The notes: a model not told the origin generated them from the letters alone. Shown: positions 7,658 to 15,016, counted from the first letter of the stretch. The stretch: DNA of 38,710 bases from an uncultured Eubacteriales bacterium (GCA_900540635.1 UQGU01000021.1:1-38710), one strand, 5' to 3'. A program made the numbers and translations.

Positions 7658-8371
7658 TTATCGGTCCGTTTCGCTCAGACCCAGGCTCGCCAGCTCTTGC
7701 TCGGTGAGAACCCGTGTCTGTCCTCTAGGCAGCCCCTCCAGAGTCAGCGTTCCTTCCCGGATGCGCTCCAGATAGGTAACGGTCATACCCCGGGAGGCCA
7801 TCATCCGGCGGACCTGGTGATATTTCCCCTCGCACACCGTAATCCGGCTTTCCCCGGGGCCGAGGGGCTCCAGCTTGGCCGGGAGGCAGACCGTGCCGTC
7901 CCGCAGGGTCAGCCCCGCCGCAAAGGCCGCCGCATCCTCTGCGGTCCCCTGCCCCTCATGGCGGGCGTAATAGACCTTGGGCACCTCCTTCTTCGGGGAG
8001 ATCAGCCGGTGCAGCAGGTCCCCATCATTGGTAAGCAGCAGCAGCCCTTCGGTCTGCTTGTCCAGGCGGCCAATGGGCTTCAAGTCCCAGTGCCGCATCT
8101 GCTCCGGCAGAAGCTCCATGACAGTCTTCTCTTTTGCATCCTCTGTGGCGGTTACATAGCCCATGGGCTTGTTCATCATCACCACCCGGCGCGCATAGCC
8201 GCCCATGGCACTTCCGTCCAGCTGCACCGCGTTCGCTGCCGGGTCGATTTTTCTGCCAGGGTCTTTCTCGGGCTTTCCGTCCACGGTCACCCGCCCGGCT
8301 TTCAACAGCTGCTTTACCTGGCTGCGGGTTCCCGCGCCGCTGTCACACAGAAATTTGTCCAAACGTTCCAT
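7658..8371 (-). CDS. 16S rRNA pseudouridine synthase, RsuA/RluB family
   Basis: A 237-residue cytoplasmic enzyme that isomerises a uridine in rRNA. An S4 RNA-binding domain (1-50, MERLDKFLCDSGAGTRSQVK) precedes the synthase domain, with KPIGRLDKQTEGLLLLTNDG at about 98-117. Asp104 in GRLD is the catalytic nucleophile of the family, and KYHQVRRMMA (from about residue 190) is the conserved C-terminal motif. The short length and MNKPMGYV motif fit the RsuA branch (16S position 516) better than RluB, though this is family-level judgement. The start is ATG 8371 after GGAG; a longer open frame upstream overlaps the divergent gene and is rejected. It sits alone and is divergent from the DUF4830 gene 75 bases away. 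Confidence 0.93.
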   Translation of the reverse strand: MERLDKFLCDSGAGTRSQVKQLLKAGRVTVDGKPEKDPGRKIDPAANAVQLDGSAMGGYARRVVMMNKPMGYVTATEDAKEKTVMELLPEQMRHWDLKPIGRLDKQTEGLLLLTNDGDLLHRLISPKKEVPKVYYARHEGQGTAEDAAAFAAGLTLRDGTVCLPAKLEPLGPGESRITVCEGKYHQVRRMMASRGMTVTYLERIREGTLTLEGLPRGQTRVLTEQELASLGLSETDR

Positions 8372-8446
8372 ATTCTTTCTCCGTTCTATCCCCTGGGGAA
8401 ATCCCATACACTGCATTGAAACACAGCTTTCGGGAGGGATTTCACT

Positions 8447-8965
8447 ATGGTTGTATTGACCGCAAAGGTGGATTTTAAAAAAATGATGCTGATCCTGGGG
8501 GCCGCCGCAGTGGTGCTGCTGGCGCTGATTCTGTTTTTCGGCGGCAGCGAGCAGACCTTCGGCTCTCAGGACGTCTCGGGCAACGACGGGCGGGTTGCTT
8601 TTCTCAAAAGCTTCGGCTGGGAGGTTGTCAGCTCTCCGAAGGAATCCGGCCAGGTGCTGATTCCGGCCCAGACCAATGACGTTTTTGACCGGTACAATGC
8701 CCTGCAAAAGTGCCAGAGCTACGACCTGAGCAAATTCGCCGGCAAAAAGGTCATGCGCTACGTTTACGAGGTCAAGAACTACCCCGGCGCCACAGAGCCG
8801 GTCTACGCCACGCTTCTGGTGCACAAAAACAAGGTCATCGGCGGAGACATCACCAACACCGCCCCCGGCGGCAAAATCCAGGGGTTCCAAATGCCAAAGG
8901 CTGACGCTGCCCCCACGGCCCCAACCGGCCAGCCCACCCAGAGCACCCAAGGCACCGATTTTTAA
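8447..8965 (+). CDS. DUF4830 domain membrane-anchored protein
   Basis: A 172-residue protein with a short cytoplasmic N-terminus, one membrane segment (about 13-31, MMLILGAAAVVLLALILFF) and an extracellular domain. The core from about 47 to 148 (VAFLKSFGWEV, YDLSKFAGKKVMRYVYEV, VYATLLVHKNKVIGGDI) matches what I recall of DUF4830 from Clostridia. The tail is rich in Pro, Thr and Gln. No enzyme motif is visible and no function is assigned in the family. GGGAGGG lies 8 bases before ATG. The nearest genes, rsuA (divergent) and the ribU riboswitch unit (with its own promoter), give no functional hint. Confidence 0.8.
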   Translation: MVVLTAKVDFKKMMLILGAAAVVLLALILFFGGSEQTFGSQDVSGNDGRVAFLKSFGWEVVSSPKESGQVLIPAQTNDVFDRYNALQKCQSYDLSKFAGKKVMRYVYEVKNYPGATEPVYATLLVHKNKVIGGDITNTAPGGKIQGFQMPKADAAPTAPTGQPTQSTQGTDF

Positions 8966-8990
8966 AGGATTATATCACAAAAAGAAGTCC

Positions 8991-9019
8991 TTGACAAGGA
9001 AGCTTCCTTGTGCTATGGT
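8991..9019 (+). promoter_or_regulatory. Promoter of the FMN riboswitch-ribU transcript, with a palindromic spacer
   Basis: TTGACA (8991-8996), 17 bases, TATGGT (9014-9019) preceded by TGC (extended -10). The spacer holds a perfect 18-base palindrome at 8994-9011 (ACAAGGAAG / CTTCCTTGT), which could be a protein-binding site. Confidence 0.82.
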
Positions 9020-9037
9020 TGTGGCAACTGAATACTG

Positions 9038-9146
9038 TGTCTTCAGGGCGGGGCGAAATTCCCCACCGGCGGTAAAGTCCGCGAACGCGCAAGCGCCGAA
9101 TCGGTGTGATTCCGATACCGACAGTATAGTCTGGATGGAAGAAGAT
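9038..9146 (+). promoter_or_regulatory. FMN riboswitch (RFN element)
   Basis: This leader aptamer senses flavin mononucleotide. Conserved blocks are in the expected order: TCAGGGCGGGGCGAAATTCC, CCACCGGCGGTAAAGTCCGC, the GCGCAAGCGC hairpin, GAATCGGTGTGATTCCGATACC, and GACAGTATAGTCTGGATGG, with P1 closed by TCTTC (9040-9044) and GAAGA (9139-9144). It lies between a promoter and a terminator just upstream of ribU, as expected for control of riboflavin uptake by FMN. Confidence 0.97.
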
Positions 9147-9167
9147 ACGCAAGTCTTGCGTCTTTTC

Positions 9168-9200
9168 GCGCCCTGGGTGTATGCTCAGGGCGCATTTTTT
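9168..9200 (+). terminator. Riboswitch expression-platform terminator
   Basis: GCGCCCTG (9168-9175) pairs with CAGGGCGC (9186-9193), followed by six T at 9195-9200. The 5' arm can instead pair with CAGGGCG at 9044-9050 inside the aptamer, giving a mutually exclusive antiterminator. A separate small hairpin ACGCAAG/CTTGCGT lies at 9147-9161. Confidence 0.88.
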
Positions 9201-9220
9201 ACGTTGAGGTGACAAAAATC

Positions 9221-9940
9221 ATGAACGAACTACTCTCTCAGGCCAAGGAAAACCTTTCTTTTCTCGGAATCACTGCCGCCGTCATTATTGCGCTGGCCGT
9301 GATCTCCAAGCTGACGGAAAAGAAATTCACCCATCTGCGCCATGTAAGCCCCGCCAGACGGGTCAGCATTATCGGCATTTGCTCGGCCATCGCCGTGGTG
9401 CTGCACATTCTGGACTTTCCCCTGCCCTTCCTGGCCCCGGAATTCTACAAGCTGGACTTCTCCGAGGTGCCCGTGCTGCTGGGCGGCTTCTTCCTGGGAC
9501 CAAGCGCTGCCGTCGCCATTGAGGGCATTAAAATTCTGCTGAAGCTGCTGCTCAAGAGCACCTCCACCGCCTTCGTGGGCGACTTCGCCAATTTCTTTGT
9601 GGGCTGCTGCTTCGCACTGCCCGCCACCGTCTGGTACCATCTCCACAAGAACAAGACGGGGGCCATTGTGGGTCTCGTCCTCGGAACCCTGTCCGCCAGC
9701 GTCATCGGGACGCTCTTCAACGCCGTCTACCTGCTGCCCAAATTCGCCCAGCTCTACGGCATTCCCATGGATGTGCTCATCGGAATGGGCACAAGTATCC
9801 ACAGCAGCATTCACGGGGTGTATTCCTTCGTGGCCCTGTGCGTTGCGCCGCTGAACGTGGTCAAATACGGCGTTGTATCCCTGCTGACCATGCTGCTCTA
9901 CAAGCGGGTTGCCGCCCCCCTGTTCCGGGTGCACGAATAA
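9221..9940 (+). CDS. ribU: Riboflavin ECF transporter substrate-binding (S) component RibU
   Basis: A 239-residue integral membrane protein that binds riboflavin and works with a shared ECF energising module encoded elsewhere. Six hydrophobic segments are visible. The family core is present: RRVSIIGICSAIAVVLHILDFPLP near residues 46-69, then LDFSEVPVLLGGFFLGP, GDFANF, and SVIGTLFNAVYLLP. The N-terminal extension of about 40 residues before RRVS is typical of clostridial members. ATG 9221 is preferred, with GAGGTGA 8 bases before it; an in-frame GTG at 9209 is part of that ribosome site. Control by the FMN riboswitch directly upstream strongly supports riboflavin as substrate over another vitamin. 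Confidence 0.95.
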   Translation: MNELLSQAKENLSFLGITAAVIIALAVISKLTEKKFTHLRHVSPARRVSIIGICSAIAVVLHILDFPLPFLAPEFYKLDFSEVPVLLGGFFLGPSAAVAIEGIKILLKLLLKSTSTAFVGDFANFFVGCCFALPATVWYHLHKNKTGAIVGLVLGTLSASVIGTLFNAVYLLPKFAQLYGIPMDVLIGMGTSIHSSIHGVYSFVALCVAPLNVVKYGVVSLLTMLLYKRVAAPLFRVHE

Positions 9941-9947
9941 TTCTCTC

Positions 9948-9976
9948 TTTTCTTTTGCCCCGGGGGACTGTATAAT
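9948..9976 (+). promoter_or_regulatory. Possible promoter of the aldo/keto reductase gene
   Basis: A perfect TATAAT at 9971-9976 has only a weak TTTTCT 17 bases upstream (9948-9953). The -10 box and position 39 bases before the gene make it plausible. Confidence 0.5.
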
Positions 9977-10014
9977 AGCTGTATCCACTGAACACGCAAA
10001 AAGGAGCGAGACAA

Positions 10015-11019
10015 ATGGAATACAGAGTATTGGGCAAGACAGGTCTGAAAGTCTCCCGGCTGGGCTTTGGGGGCATCCCCATTCAGCGCATTGACGCGGA
10101 GGGCACCAAAGCGCTTATGCACAGGCTGCTGGAGGCGGGCGTCAACTACATCGATTCCGCCCGGGGCTATACCGTCAGCGAAGAGTACATCGGCTACGGC
10201 CTGGAGGGCATCCGGGACAAGTTTATCCTGGCCACCAAGGGCCGGGGGCTGACGAAGCAGGCCATGCAGAAGGACCTGGAAACCAGCCTGCGCAATTTCC
10301 GCACGGACTACATCGACCTCTACCAGTTCCACAACCCTTCCCTGGAGGACCTGGAAACCATCACCGCCCCCGGCGGGGCGCTGGAAGCCCTGCAGGATGC
10401 CAAGGCCGCCGGAACCGTCCGGCACATCGGCCTCACCGCCCACTCCACCCAGGTCTTCGAAAAGGCCCTGGACATGGACTGGGTGGAGACAATCATGTTC
10501 CCCTACAATCTGGTGGAAAACCAGGGCGCAGAGCTCATTGCCAAATGTCAGGAAAAGAACGTCGGCTTCATCTGCATGAAGCCCCTGGCCGGAGGGGCCA
10601 TTGACGACGCTTCCCTGGCCCTTCGCTATATCGTGCAGAACCCCGCCGTCACCGTGGTCATCCCCGGCATGGCAAGCGACCAGGAGCTCTCCCAGAATCT
10701 GGCCGCCGTCGGCAATTCCGCCCCGCTGACCGGGGAAGAAACGGCGAAAATCCAGGCCATCCGGGATTCCCTGGGCACCCAGTTCTGCCGCCGCTGCAAC
10801 TACTGCGCCCCCTGCACCGTGGGCATTCACATTCCCCAGCTGTTCGTGCTGGAGGGCTACCTGACCCGCTACGGCCTGGCCGACTGGGCCAAGGGCCGGT
10901 ATGAAACCGAAACCAAGGCCTCGGCCTGCATCGAATGCGGGGCCTGCGAAGGCCGCTGCCCCTACCATCTGCCCATCCGGGAGATGATGAAGCGGGTCGC
11001 CCGAGAATTTGAGGGATAA
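10015..11019 (+). CDS. Aldo/keto reductase with C-terminal [4Fe-4S] motifs
   Basis: A 334-residue cytoplasmic oxidoreductase. Residues 1-255 form the aldo/keto reductase barrel: GKTGLKVSRLGFGGIP at the start, YIDSARGYTVSEEYIG with the catalytic Asp/Tyr pair, Lys in LATKGR and His in LYQFHN. The C-terminal 75 residues hold Cys clusters CRRCNYCAPC and CIECGACEGRC followed by PYHLPI, the pattern of ferredoxin-like Fe-S additions in anaerobe aldo/keto reductases. The usual substrate of this subgroup is unknown; electron transfer between the iron-sulfur part and NAD(P)H chemistry is a family-level guess. It is a single-gene unit closed by a bidirectional terminator shared with serA. Confidence 0.93.
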   Translation: MEYRVLGKTGLKVSRLGFGGIPIQRIDAEGTKALMHRLLEAGVNYIDSARGYTVSEEYIGYGLEGIRDKFILATKGRGLTKQAMQKDLETSLRNFRTDYIDLYQFHNPSLEDLETITAPGGALEALQDAKAAGTVRHIGLTAHSTQVFEKALDMDWVETIMFPYNLVENQGAELIAKCQEKNVGFICMKPLAGGAIDDASLALRYIVQNPAVTVVIPGMASDQELSQNLAAVGNSAPLTGEETAKIQAIRDSLGTQFCRRCNYCAPCTVGIHIPQLFVLEGYLTRYGLADWAKGRYETETKASACIECGACEGRCPYHLPIREMMKRVAREFEG

Positions 11020-11021
11020 GC

Positions 11022-11062
11022 AAAAATCCGCAGGAAGCGCCTTGCCTTCCTGCGGATTTTTT
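11022..11062. terminator. Bidirectional terminator between the aldo/keto reductase gene and serA
   Basis: AAAAATCCGCAGGAAG (11022-11037) pairs with CTTCCTGCGGATTTTT (11046-11061) with an 8-base loop, followed by T. The A-run and T-run allow function on both strands. Confidence 0.92.
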
Positions 11063-11064
11063 GA

Positions 11065-12228
11065 TTATTTCACCACTCTTACCCGGAGCACCCCTTCGAT
11101 GCTGCGCAGGCTTTCCACCACGGCCTCAGAGGGCCTGTGGTCCACATCCAGCATGGTGTAGGCGTATTCCCCCCGGCTCTTATTCATCAGGCCTGCAATG
11201 TTGACATTCTCCCCTGCAATGGCGGTGGTGAACCGGCCCAGGGAATTGGGGATGTTCTTATGCAGGATGGTGATCCGCCCCTGACTGGTGCACACGCCCA
11301 TATCGCAGTTGGGGAAATTGACGGAATTGACAATGTTGCCGTTTTCCAGATAGTTCATCACCTGGCTGACGGCCATCTTCGCGCAGTTGTCCTCGGATTC
11401 CTCCGTGGAGGCACCCAGGTGGGGGATGGCGATGCAGCCGGGCATTTTTGCCGTCCGGTCATTGGGGAAATCCGTAATATAGCGCCTGACCTTGCCGGAG
11501 GCCAGAGCTGCGGCCATGGCCTCGTCATCCACCAGCAGGTCCCGGGCGAAGTTCAGAATCACCACGCCGTCCTTCATCTTGGCAATGGTCCCGGCATTGA
11601 TCATCTTCTTGGTGTCCTCCAGCAGAGGGGTATGCAGGGAGATGAAATCGCAGTTGGCAAAAACCTCCTCCCGGCTGTTCACCCGGTGAATCTGACTGTC
11701 CAGGTGCCAGGCGGCGTCAATGGAGATGAAGGGGTCGCAGCCGTAAACCTGCATTCCCAGCTTTCTGGCGGCGTTGGCAAAGGGGCCGCCCACAGCGCCC
11801 AGTCCGATGACGCCCAGGGACTTGCCCAGAATCTCGTGACCTGCAAATTGGGATTTGCCCTTTTCCACCTGCTTTGCCACATCCGGAGTACCGGCAATGG
11901 ATTTGATCCACTCCATGCCGCCCACCACATCCCGGCTGCCCAGCAGCAGGCCGCAGAGCGTCAGCTCCATGACGCTGCGGGCGTTGGCCCCGGGGGTATT
12001 GAACACCACAATGCCCTGCTCCGCGCAGCGGTCCAGGGGAATATTATTCACCCCCGCACCGGCTCTGGCCACGGCCAGAAGCCTGTCGGGAAAAGCAAAC
12101 TCCTGCATGGCCGCGCTGCGCACCAGCAGGGCATCCGCATCCTCGATTTTTTTGGAAATCTGATAATTTTCCGTCCAAAGGGCCGTGCCCTTTGGGGATA
12201 TTTTATTGAGATAGTTTACCTGAAACAC
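11065..12228 (-). CDS. serA: D-3-phosphoglycerate dehydrogenase with ACT domain
   Basis: A 387-residue NAD-dependent enzyme oxidising 3-phosphoglycerate to 3-phosphohydroxypyruvate, the first step of serine synthesis. The nucleotide-binding motif is GVIGLGAVGG (139-148). Catalytic-site residues are Arg229 in NFARDLLVDD and His270 in PHLGAS. The usual acidic partner Glu (FPTEP in E. coli) is Asp257 in DFPND. A C-terminal ACT domain (about 318-387, ITILHKNIPNSLGRF) suggests serine feedback. The start is taken as GTG 12228 because AGAGG precedes it and the next residues (FQVNYLNKISPKG) match the family N-terminus; an ATG at 12252 lacks a ribosome site. It follows serC by 26 bases. Confidence 0.94.
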   Translation of the reverse strand: MFQVNYLNKISPKGTALWTENYQISKKIEDADALLVRSAAMQEFAFPDRLLAVARAGAGVNNIPLDRCAEQGIVVFNTPGANARSVMELTLCGLLLGSRDVVGGMEWIKSIAGTPDVAKQVEKGKSQFAGHEILGKSLGVIGLGAVGGPFANAARKLGMQVYGCDPFISIDAAWHLDSQIHRVNSREEVFANCDFISLHTPLLEDTKKMINAGTIAKMKDGVVILNFARDLLVDDEAMAAALASGKVRRYITDFPNDRTAKMPGCIAIPHLGASTEESEDNCAKMAVSQVMNYLENGNIVNSVNFPNCDMGVCTSQGRITILHKNIPNSLGRFTTAIAGENVNIAGLMNKSRGEYAYTMLDVDHRPSEAVVESLRSIEGVLRVRVVK

Positions 12229-12254
12229 GGTCGATCCTCTCTTTTCTCCCATTC

Positions 12255-13334
12255 TTACAGCTTCTGCTCAAAATCCGCCATGAATTCCGTCAGCTTCTTC
12301 ACACCCTCAATGGGCATGGCATTGTAGATGCTGGCCCGCATACCGCCGACGCTGCGGTGGCCCTTCAGATTCACAAAGCCAGCCTGGGCGGCCTCGGCCA
12401 CAAACCGGGCGTCCAGCTCCGGGTTCCCCGTCACGAAGGTGGCGTTCATCAGGGAGCGGTCCTTTTTGACCACCTGATTGTGGAAGACCCTGCTGGAATC
12501 CAGATAGTCGTAGAGGATAGCGGCCTTTTCCTGATTGCGCCTGCCCATAGCCTCCAGGCCGCCCAGGCCCAGCAGCCACTTGAAGACCTTGCCGCAGATA
12601 TAGATGCCGTAGGCCGGAGGGGTATTGTACATGGAGCCCGCGTCGGCGTGGGTCTTGTAGCGCAGCATGGTGGGGGTGCCGGGCAGCACATCCTCCCGAA
12701 TCAGGTCCTCTCGGATAATGGCGATGACCACACCCGCCGGGCCTACGTTCTTCTGCGCGCCGCCGTAGAGCATTCCGTAGTCCGTCACCTTCACCGGCTC
12801 GCTGAGAAAGCAGGAGGACACATCGGCAACCAATGGCTTTCCCTTGGTATTGGGCAGGGTTTTGAACTTGGTGCCGTAGATGGTGTTGTTCTCGCAGATG
12901 TACACATAGTCGCTGTTTTCCCCAATGGGCAGGTCGGAGCAGTCGGGAATATAGGTGAAATTTTTATCCTCGGAGGAGGCGACCTTATTGGCCTGACCGA
13001 ACAGCTGCGCTTCCTTCCAGGCCTTCTTGGCAAACTGGCCGGTGACGATATAGTCCGCAGCCTTATTTTGCATCAGGTTCATGGGCACCATGGCGAACTG
13101 CTGGCTGGCGCCCCCCTGCAAGAAGAGGACTTTATAGTTCTCCGGAATGCCCATAAGGGTGCGCAGATCCGCCTCCGCCTCCTCGATGATCCGCTGATAG
13201 GGCTTGGACCGGTGGCTCATCTCCATAACGGACATGCCGGTGCCCCGGTAGTCCATCATCTCGGCAGCAGCCTCCTGCAAAACAGGTTCCGGCAGCACGC
13301 CGGGGCCTGCGGAAAAATTATAGACTCTTGCCAT
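12255..13334 (-). CDS. serC: Phosphoserine aminotransferase
   Basis: A 359-residue PLP enzyme converting 3-phosphohydroxypyruvate and glutamate to O-phosphoserine and 2-oxoglutarate. The start MARVYNFSAGPGVLPEPVL, then GTGMSVMEMSHRS and FLQGGASQQF (phosphate and substrate contacts), and Lys195 in GGAQKNVGPAG, the PLP Schiff-base lysine, are all canonical, as is the C-terminal GHRSVGGMRASIYNAMP. Length is typical of the family. The gene lies 13 bases after the phosphoglycerate mutase stop, whose TAA merges with its AAGGAG ribosome site. With serA it covers two of the three serine steps; a phosphoserine phosphatase is not adjacent. Confidence 0.97.
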   Translation of the reverse strand: MARVYNFSAGPGVLPEPVLQEAAAEMMDYRGTGMSVMEMSHRSKPYQRIIEEAEADLRTLMGIPENYKVLFLQGGASQQFAMVPMNLMQNKAADYIVTGQFAKKAWKEAQLFGQANKVASSEDKNFTYIPDCSDLPIGENSDYVYICENNTIYGTKFKTLPNTKGKPLVADVSSCFLSEPVKVTDYGMLYGGAQKNVGPAGVVIAIIREDLIREDVLPGTPTMLRYKTHADAGSMYNTPPAYGIYICGKVFKWLLGLGGLEAMGRRNQEKAAILYDYLDSSRVFHNQVVKKDRSLMNATFVTGNPELDARFVAEAAQAGFVNLKGHRSVGGMRASIYNAMPIEGVKKLTEFMADFEQKL

Positions 13335-13347
13335 AGGGCATTCTCCT

Positions 13348-14547
13348 TTATTTCAGAATCAGGCGGTCGATCAGGCGGTAGCCCTGGGGCTCCACGTCCC
13401 CGGTCTGGGCCGCCTCGGCCTCGGTGTATCTCGCGATTTTCTTTTCCTGGCGGGTGGAATCGTACAGCAGGAAGGGTACGGGCTCCCCCGTGTGGGTGCG
13501 CAGACGGATGGGGGTGGGATGGTCCGGCAGAATCAGCATCCTGTAGTCCTCCCCGGAGGCATCCAGGGCCTTTTTCAGCCGTGCAATCAGGCGGCTGTCC
13601 AGGTACTCAATGGACTTGACCTTGGCATTCACGTCTCCCTGGTGGCCCATTTCGTCCGGGGCCTCCACATGGACATAGACGAAGTCGCAGCCGTCCTCCA
13701 GCAGGGCCTTGGCGGCTGCATCCGCCTTGCCCTCGTAATTGGTATCCAGGGAGCCGGTGGCACCGGGAACCCGGTAGACCTCCATCCCGGCCCCCACGGC
13801 AATGCCTTTCAGCAGGTCCACCGCAGAGATCATGGCCCCCTTCAGCCCGGTCTTCTCCCGGAAAGAACGCAGGCTGGGCTTGGTGCCCGCCCCCCAGAAC
13901 CAGAGGGAATTGGCCTTGTGCTTTCCCGCCGCCGCCCGGTCCAGGTTCAGGGGATGGACATCGAGAATGGGGAAGCTCTTTTCCATCATCTTCCTGAGCA
14001 TGGGCTCCTTGGGAAGCCAGGGGCCGATCTTCGTGCCCAGATGGTCATGGGGCGGCTCCAGGGGCACCACGCGGCCATGCTTCCATACCATAATATGCCG
14101 GTAGCTGGTGCCGGTGTAAAAGCGAACGCTGTCGGAATTGAATTGCGCACGGATGGCATCCATGAGAACGTCCGCATCCTTCGTGGCGATTTCGCCGGAG
14201 CTGTGGTCCAGGATGGTTTTCTCTTCGTAGGGCTCCCCCTCCGTCAGGGTTACGATGTTGCAGCGGAAAATCACATCGTCGGGCTCCATGGAAACGCCCA
14301 CGCTCAGAGCTTCCAGAGGAGATCGTCCTGAATAACACTCCGCCGGGTTATAGCCCAGCACGGATAGATTGGCCACGTCTGAGCCGGGCGCCATGCCTTC
14401 CGGCACATTCTGGGTCAGGCCCATGTGGCCCATACCCGCCATGGCATCCATACAGGGAGTCTTGGCATAGTCCAGGGGTGTCTTGCCGCCCAGGGCCGCA
14501 ATGGGCTCGTCTGCCATGCCGTCTCCCAAAATGACAACATATTTCAA
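13348..14547 (-). CDS. Cofactor-independent phosphoglycerate mutase, ApgM (archaeal-type) family
   Basis: A 399-residue alkaline-phosphatase-superfamily metalloenzyme. Motifs are VVILGDGMADEP at the start (metal Asp), the Ser56 nucleophile in APGSDVANLSVLGY, YSGRSPLEA, HIMVW, HDHLG, and the C-terminal metal cluster HVEAPDEMGHQGD and ILPDHPTP. Family members interconvert 2- and 3-phosphoglycerate. The start is taken as TTG 14547 because GAGGAG lies about 10 bases upstream and the resulting N-terminus (MKYVVILGDGMADEP) is typical; an ATG at 14577 has no ribosome site. It heads the serC-serA operon, so it may supply 3-phosphoglycerate to serine synthesis or, more speculatively, stand in for the missing phosphoserine phosphatase. 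Confidence 0.93.
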   Translation of the reverse strand: MKYVVILGDGMADEPIAALGGKTPLDYAKTPCMDAMAGMGHMGLTQNVPEGMAPGSDVANLSVLGYNPAECYSGRSPLEALSVGVSMEPDDVIFRCNIVTLTEGEPYEEKTILDHSSGEIATKDADVLMDAIRAQFNSDSVRFYTGTSYRHIMVWKHGRVVPLEPPHDHLGTKIGPWLPKEPMLRKMMEKSFPILDVHPLNLDRAAAGKHKANSLWFWGAGTKPSLRSFREKTGLKGAMISAVDLLKGIAVGAGMEVYRVPGATGSLDTNYEGKADAAAKALLEDGCDFVYVHVEAPDEMGHQGDVNAKVKSIEYLDSRLIARLKKALDASGEDYRMLILPDHPTPIRLRTHTGEPVPFLLYDSTRQEKKIARYTEAEAAQTGDVEPQGYRLIDRLILK

Positions 14548-14571
14548 GATGATCGCGCTCCTCTCTTCCAC

Positions 14572-14602
14572 GGACAAATGTCCATAGGGTAATTTTCCCT
14601 AT
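14572..14602 (-). promoter_or_regulatory. Two adjacent dyads at the start of the serine-operon leader
   Basis: GGACAAATGTCC (14572-14583) is a 5+5 inverted repeat, and ATAGGG...CCCTAT (14584-14602) is a 6+6 repeat with a 7-base centre. The second touches the -10 box and covers the likely transcription start, the position expected of a repressor site. No regulator is identified. Confidence 0.4.
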
Positions 14603-14629
14603 CATACCACTAGACAATTCAGAATGCAA
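14601..14629 (-). promoter_or_regulatory. Promoter of the apgM-serC-serA operon
   Basis: Minus strand: TTGCAT (14629-14624), 17 bases, TATGAT (14606-14601) preceded by TGG (extended -10). Confidence 0.75.
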
Positions 14630-14749
14630 TATGAATTTTTGGCGAAATCATCTTTCATTTCATATGGAAATCTGTACAAATTGTTGTGATTTTCTTAGCA
14701 ATACGGATTCAGTTTTACAAGGCTGTGATTTTTTGTTTCTTTTTGGCAC

Positions 14750-14786
14750 AAAAATGTCCCTTCCGAAAGAGAATTCGGAAGGGACA
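14750..14786 (-). terminator. Second tandem terminator downstream of tRNA-Gly copy 1
   Basis: A perfect 13-base stem, TGTCCCTTCCGAA (14755-14767) with TTCGGAAGGGACA (14774-14786), is followed on the minus strand by TTTTT (14754-14750). It backs up the terminator that directly abuts the tRNA. The AT-rich stretch from here to about 14640 shows nothing recognisable. Confidence 0.8.
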
Positions 14787-14793
14787 GATCTGT

Positions 14794-14824
14794 AAAGAAA
14801 AAGAGACCTGAAACAGGTCTCTTT
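14794..14824 (-). terminator. Terminator abutting tRNA-Gly copy 1
   Basis: AAAGAGACCTG / CAGGTCTCTTT form an 11-base stem (14800-14824) with a 3-base loop, followed on the minus strand by TTCTTTAC. It begins immediately after the CCA end. Confidence 0.88.
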
Positions 14825-14899
14825 GGAGCGGGTGACGAGGCTCGAACTCGCTACCTCCACCTTGGCAAGGTGGCGCTCTACCGGATGAGCTACACCCGC
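14824..14899 (-). tRNA. tRNA-Gly (anticodon GCC), copy 1
   Basis: A 76-base minus-strand tRNA with CCA encoded. Acceptor arms GCGGGTG and CACCCGC close the cloverleaf. The anticodon stem is CCACC/GGTGG around TTGCCAA, giving GCC, and the T arm contains the GTTCGAGC loop. The discriminator is T. It has its own promoter and terminator and is identical to the copy at 17259-17334. Confidence 0.97.
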
Positions 14900-14911
14900 G
14901 GAACGTGTTGT

Positions 14912-14939
14912 ATTATAGCAGATATTTTCAGAATGTCAA
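14912..14939 (-). promoter_or_regulatory. Promoter of tRNA-Gly copy 1
   Basis: Minus strand: perfect TTGACA (14939-14934), 16 bases, perfect TATAAT (14917-14912) preceded by TGC. It lies 12 bases from the tRNA 5' end. Confidence 0.9.
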
Positions 14940-14987
14940 GATGTTTTTGTAATTCCTGAAAATTTTTTCTTTTTTTCCAGATTTATC

Positions 14988-15016
14988 TTGACCGCGTTCG
15001 ATGTATATGCTAATAT
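14988..15016 (+). promoter_or_regulatory. Promoter of the secreted repeat-protein gene
   Basis: TTGACC (14988-14993), 17 bases, TAATAT (15011-15016) preceded by TGC (extended -10). The transcript would carry a leader of about 65 bases. Confidence 0.75.

Noticed and set aside
9209..9220. GTG at 9209 as the start of ribU
   Set aside because: It is part of the GAGGTGA ribosome site for ATG 9221, and a start there would have its own site inside the terminator T-run.
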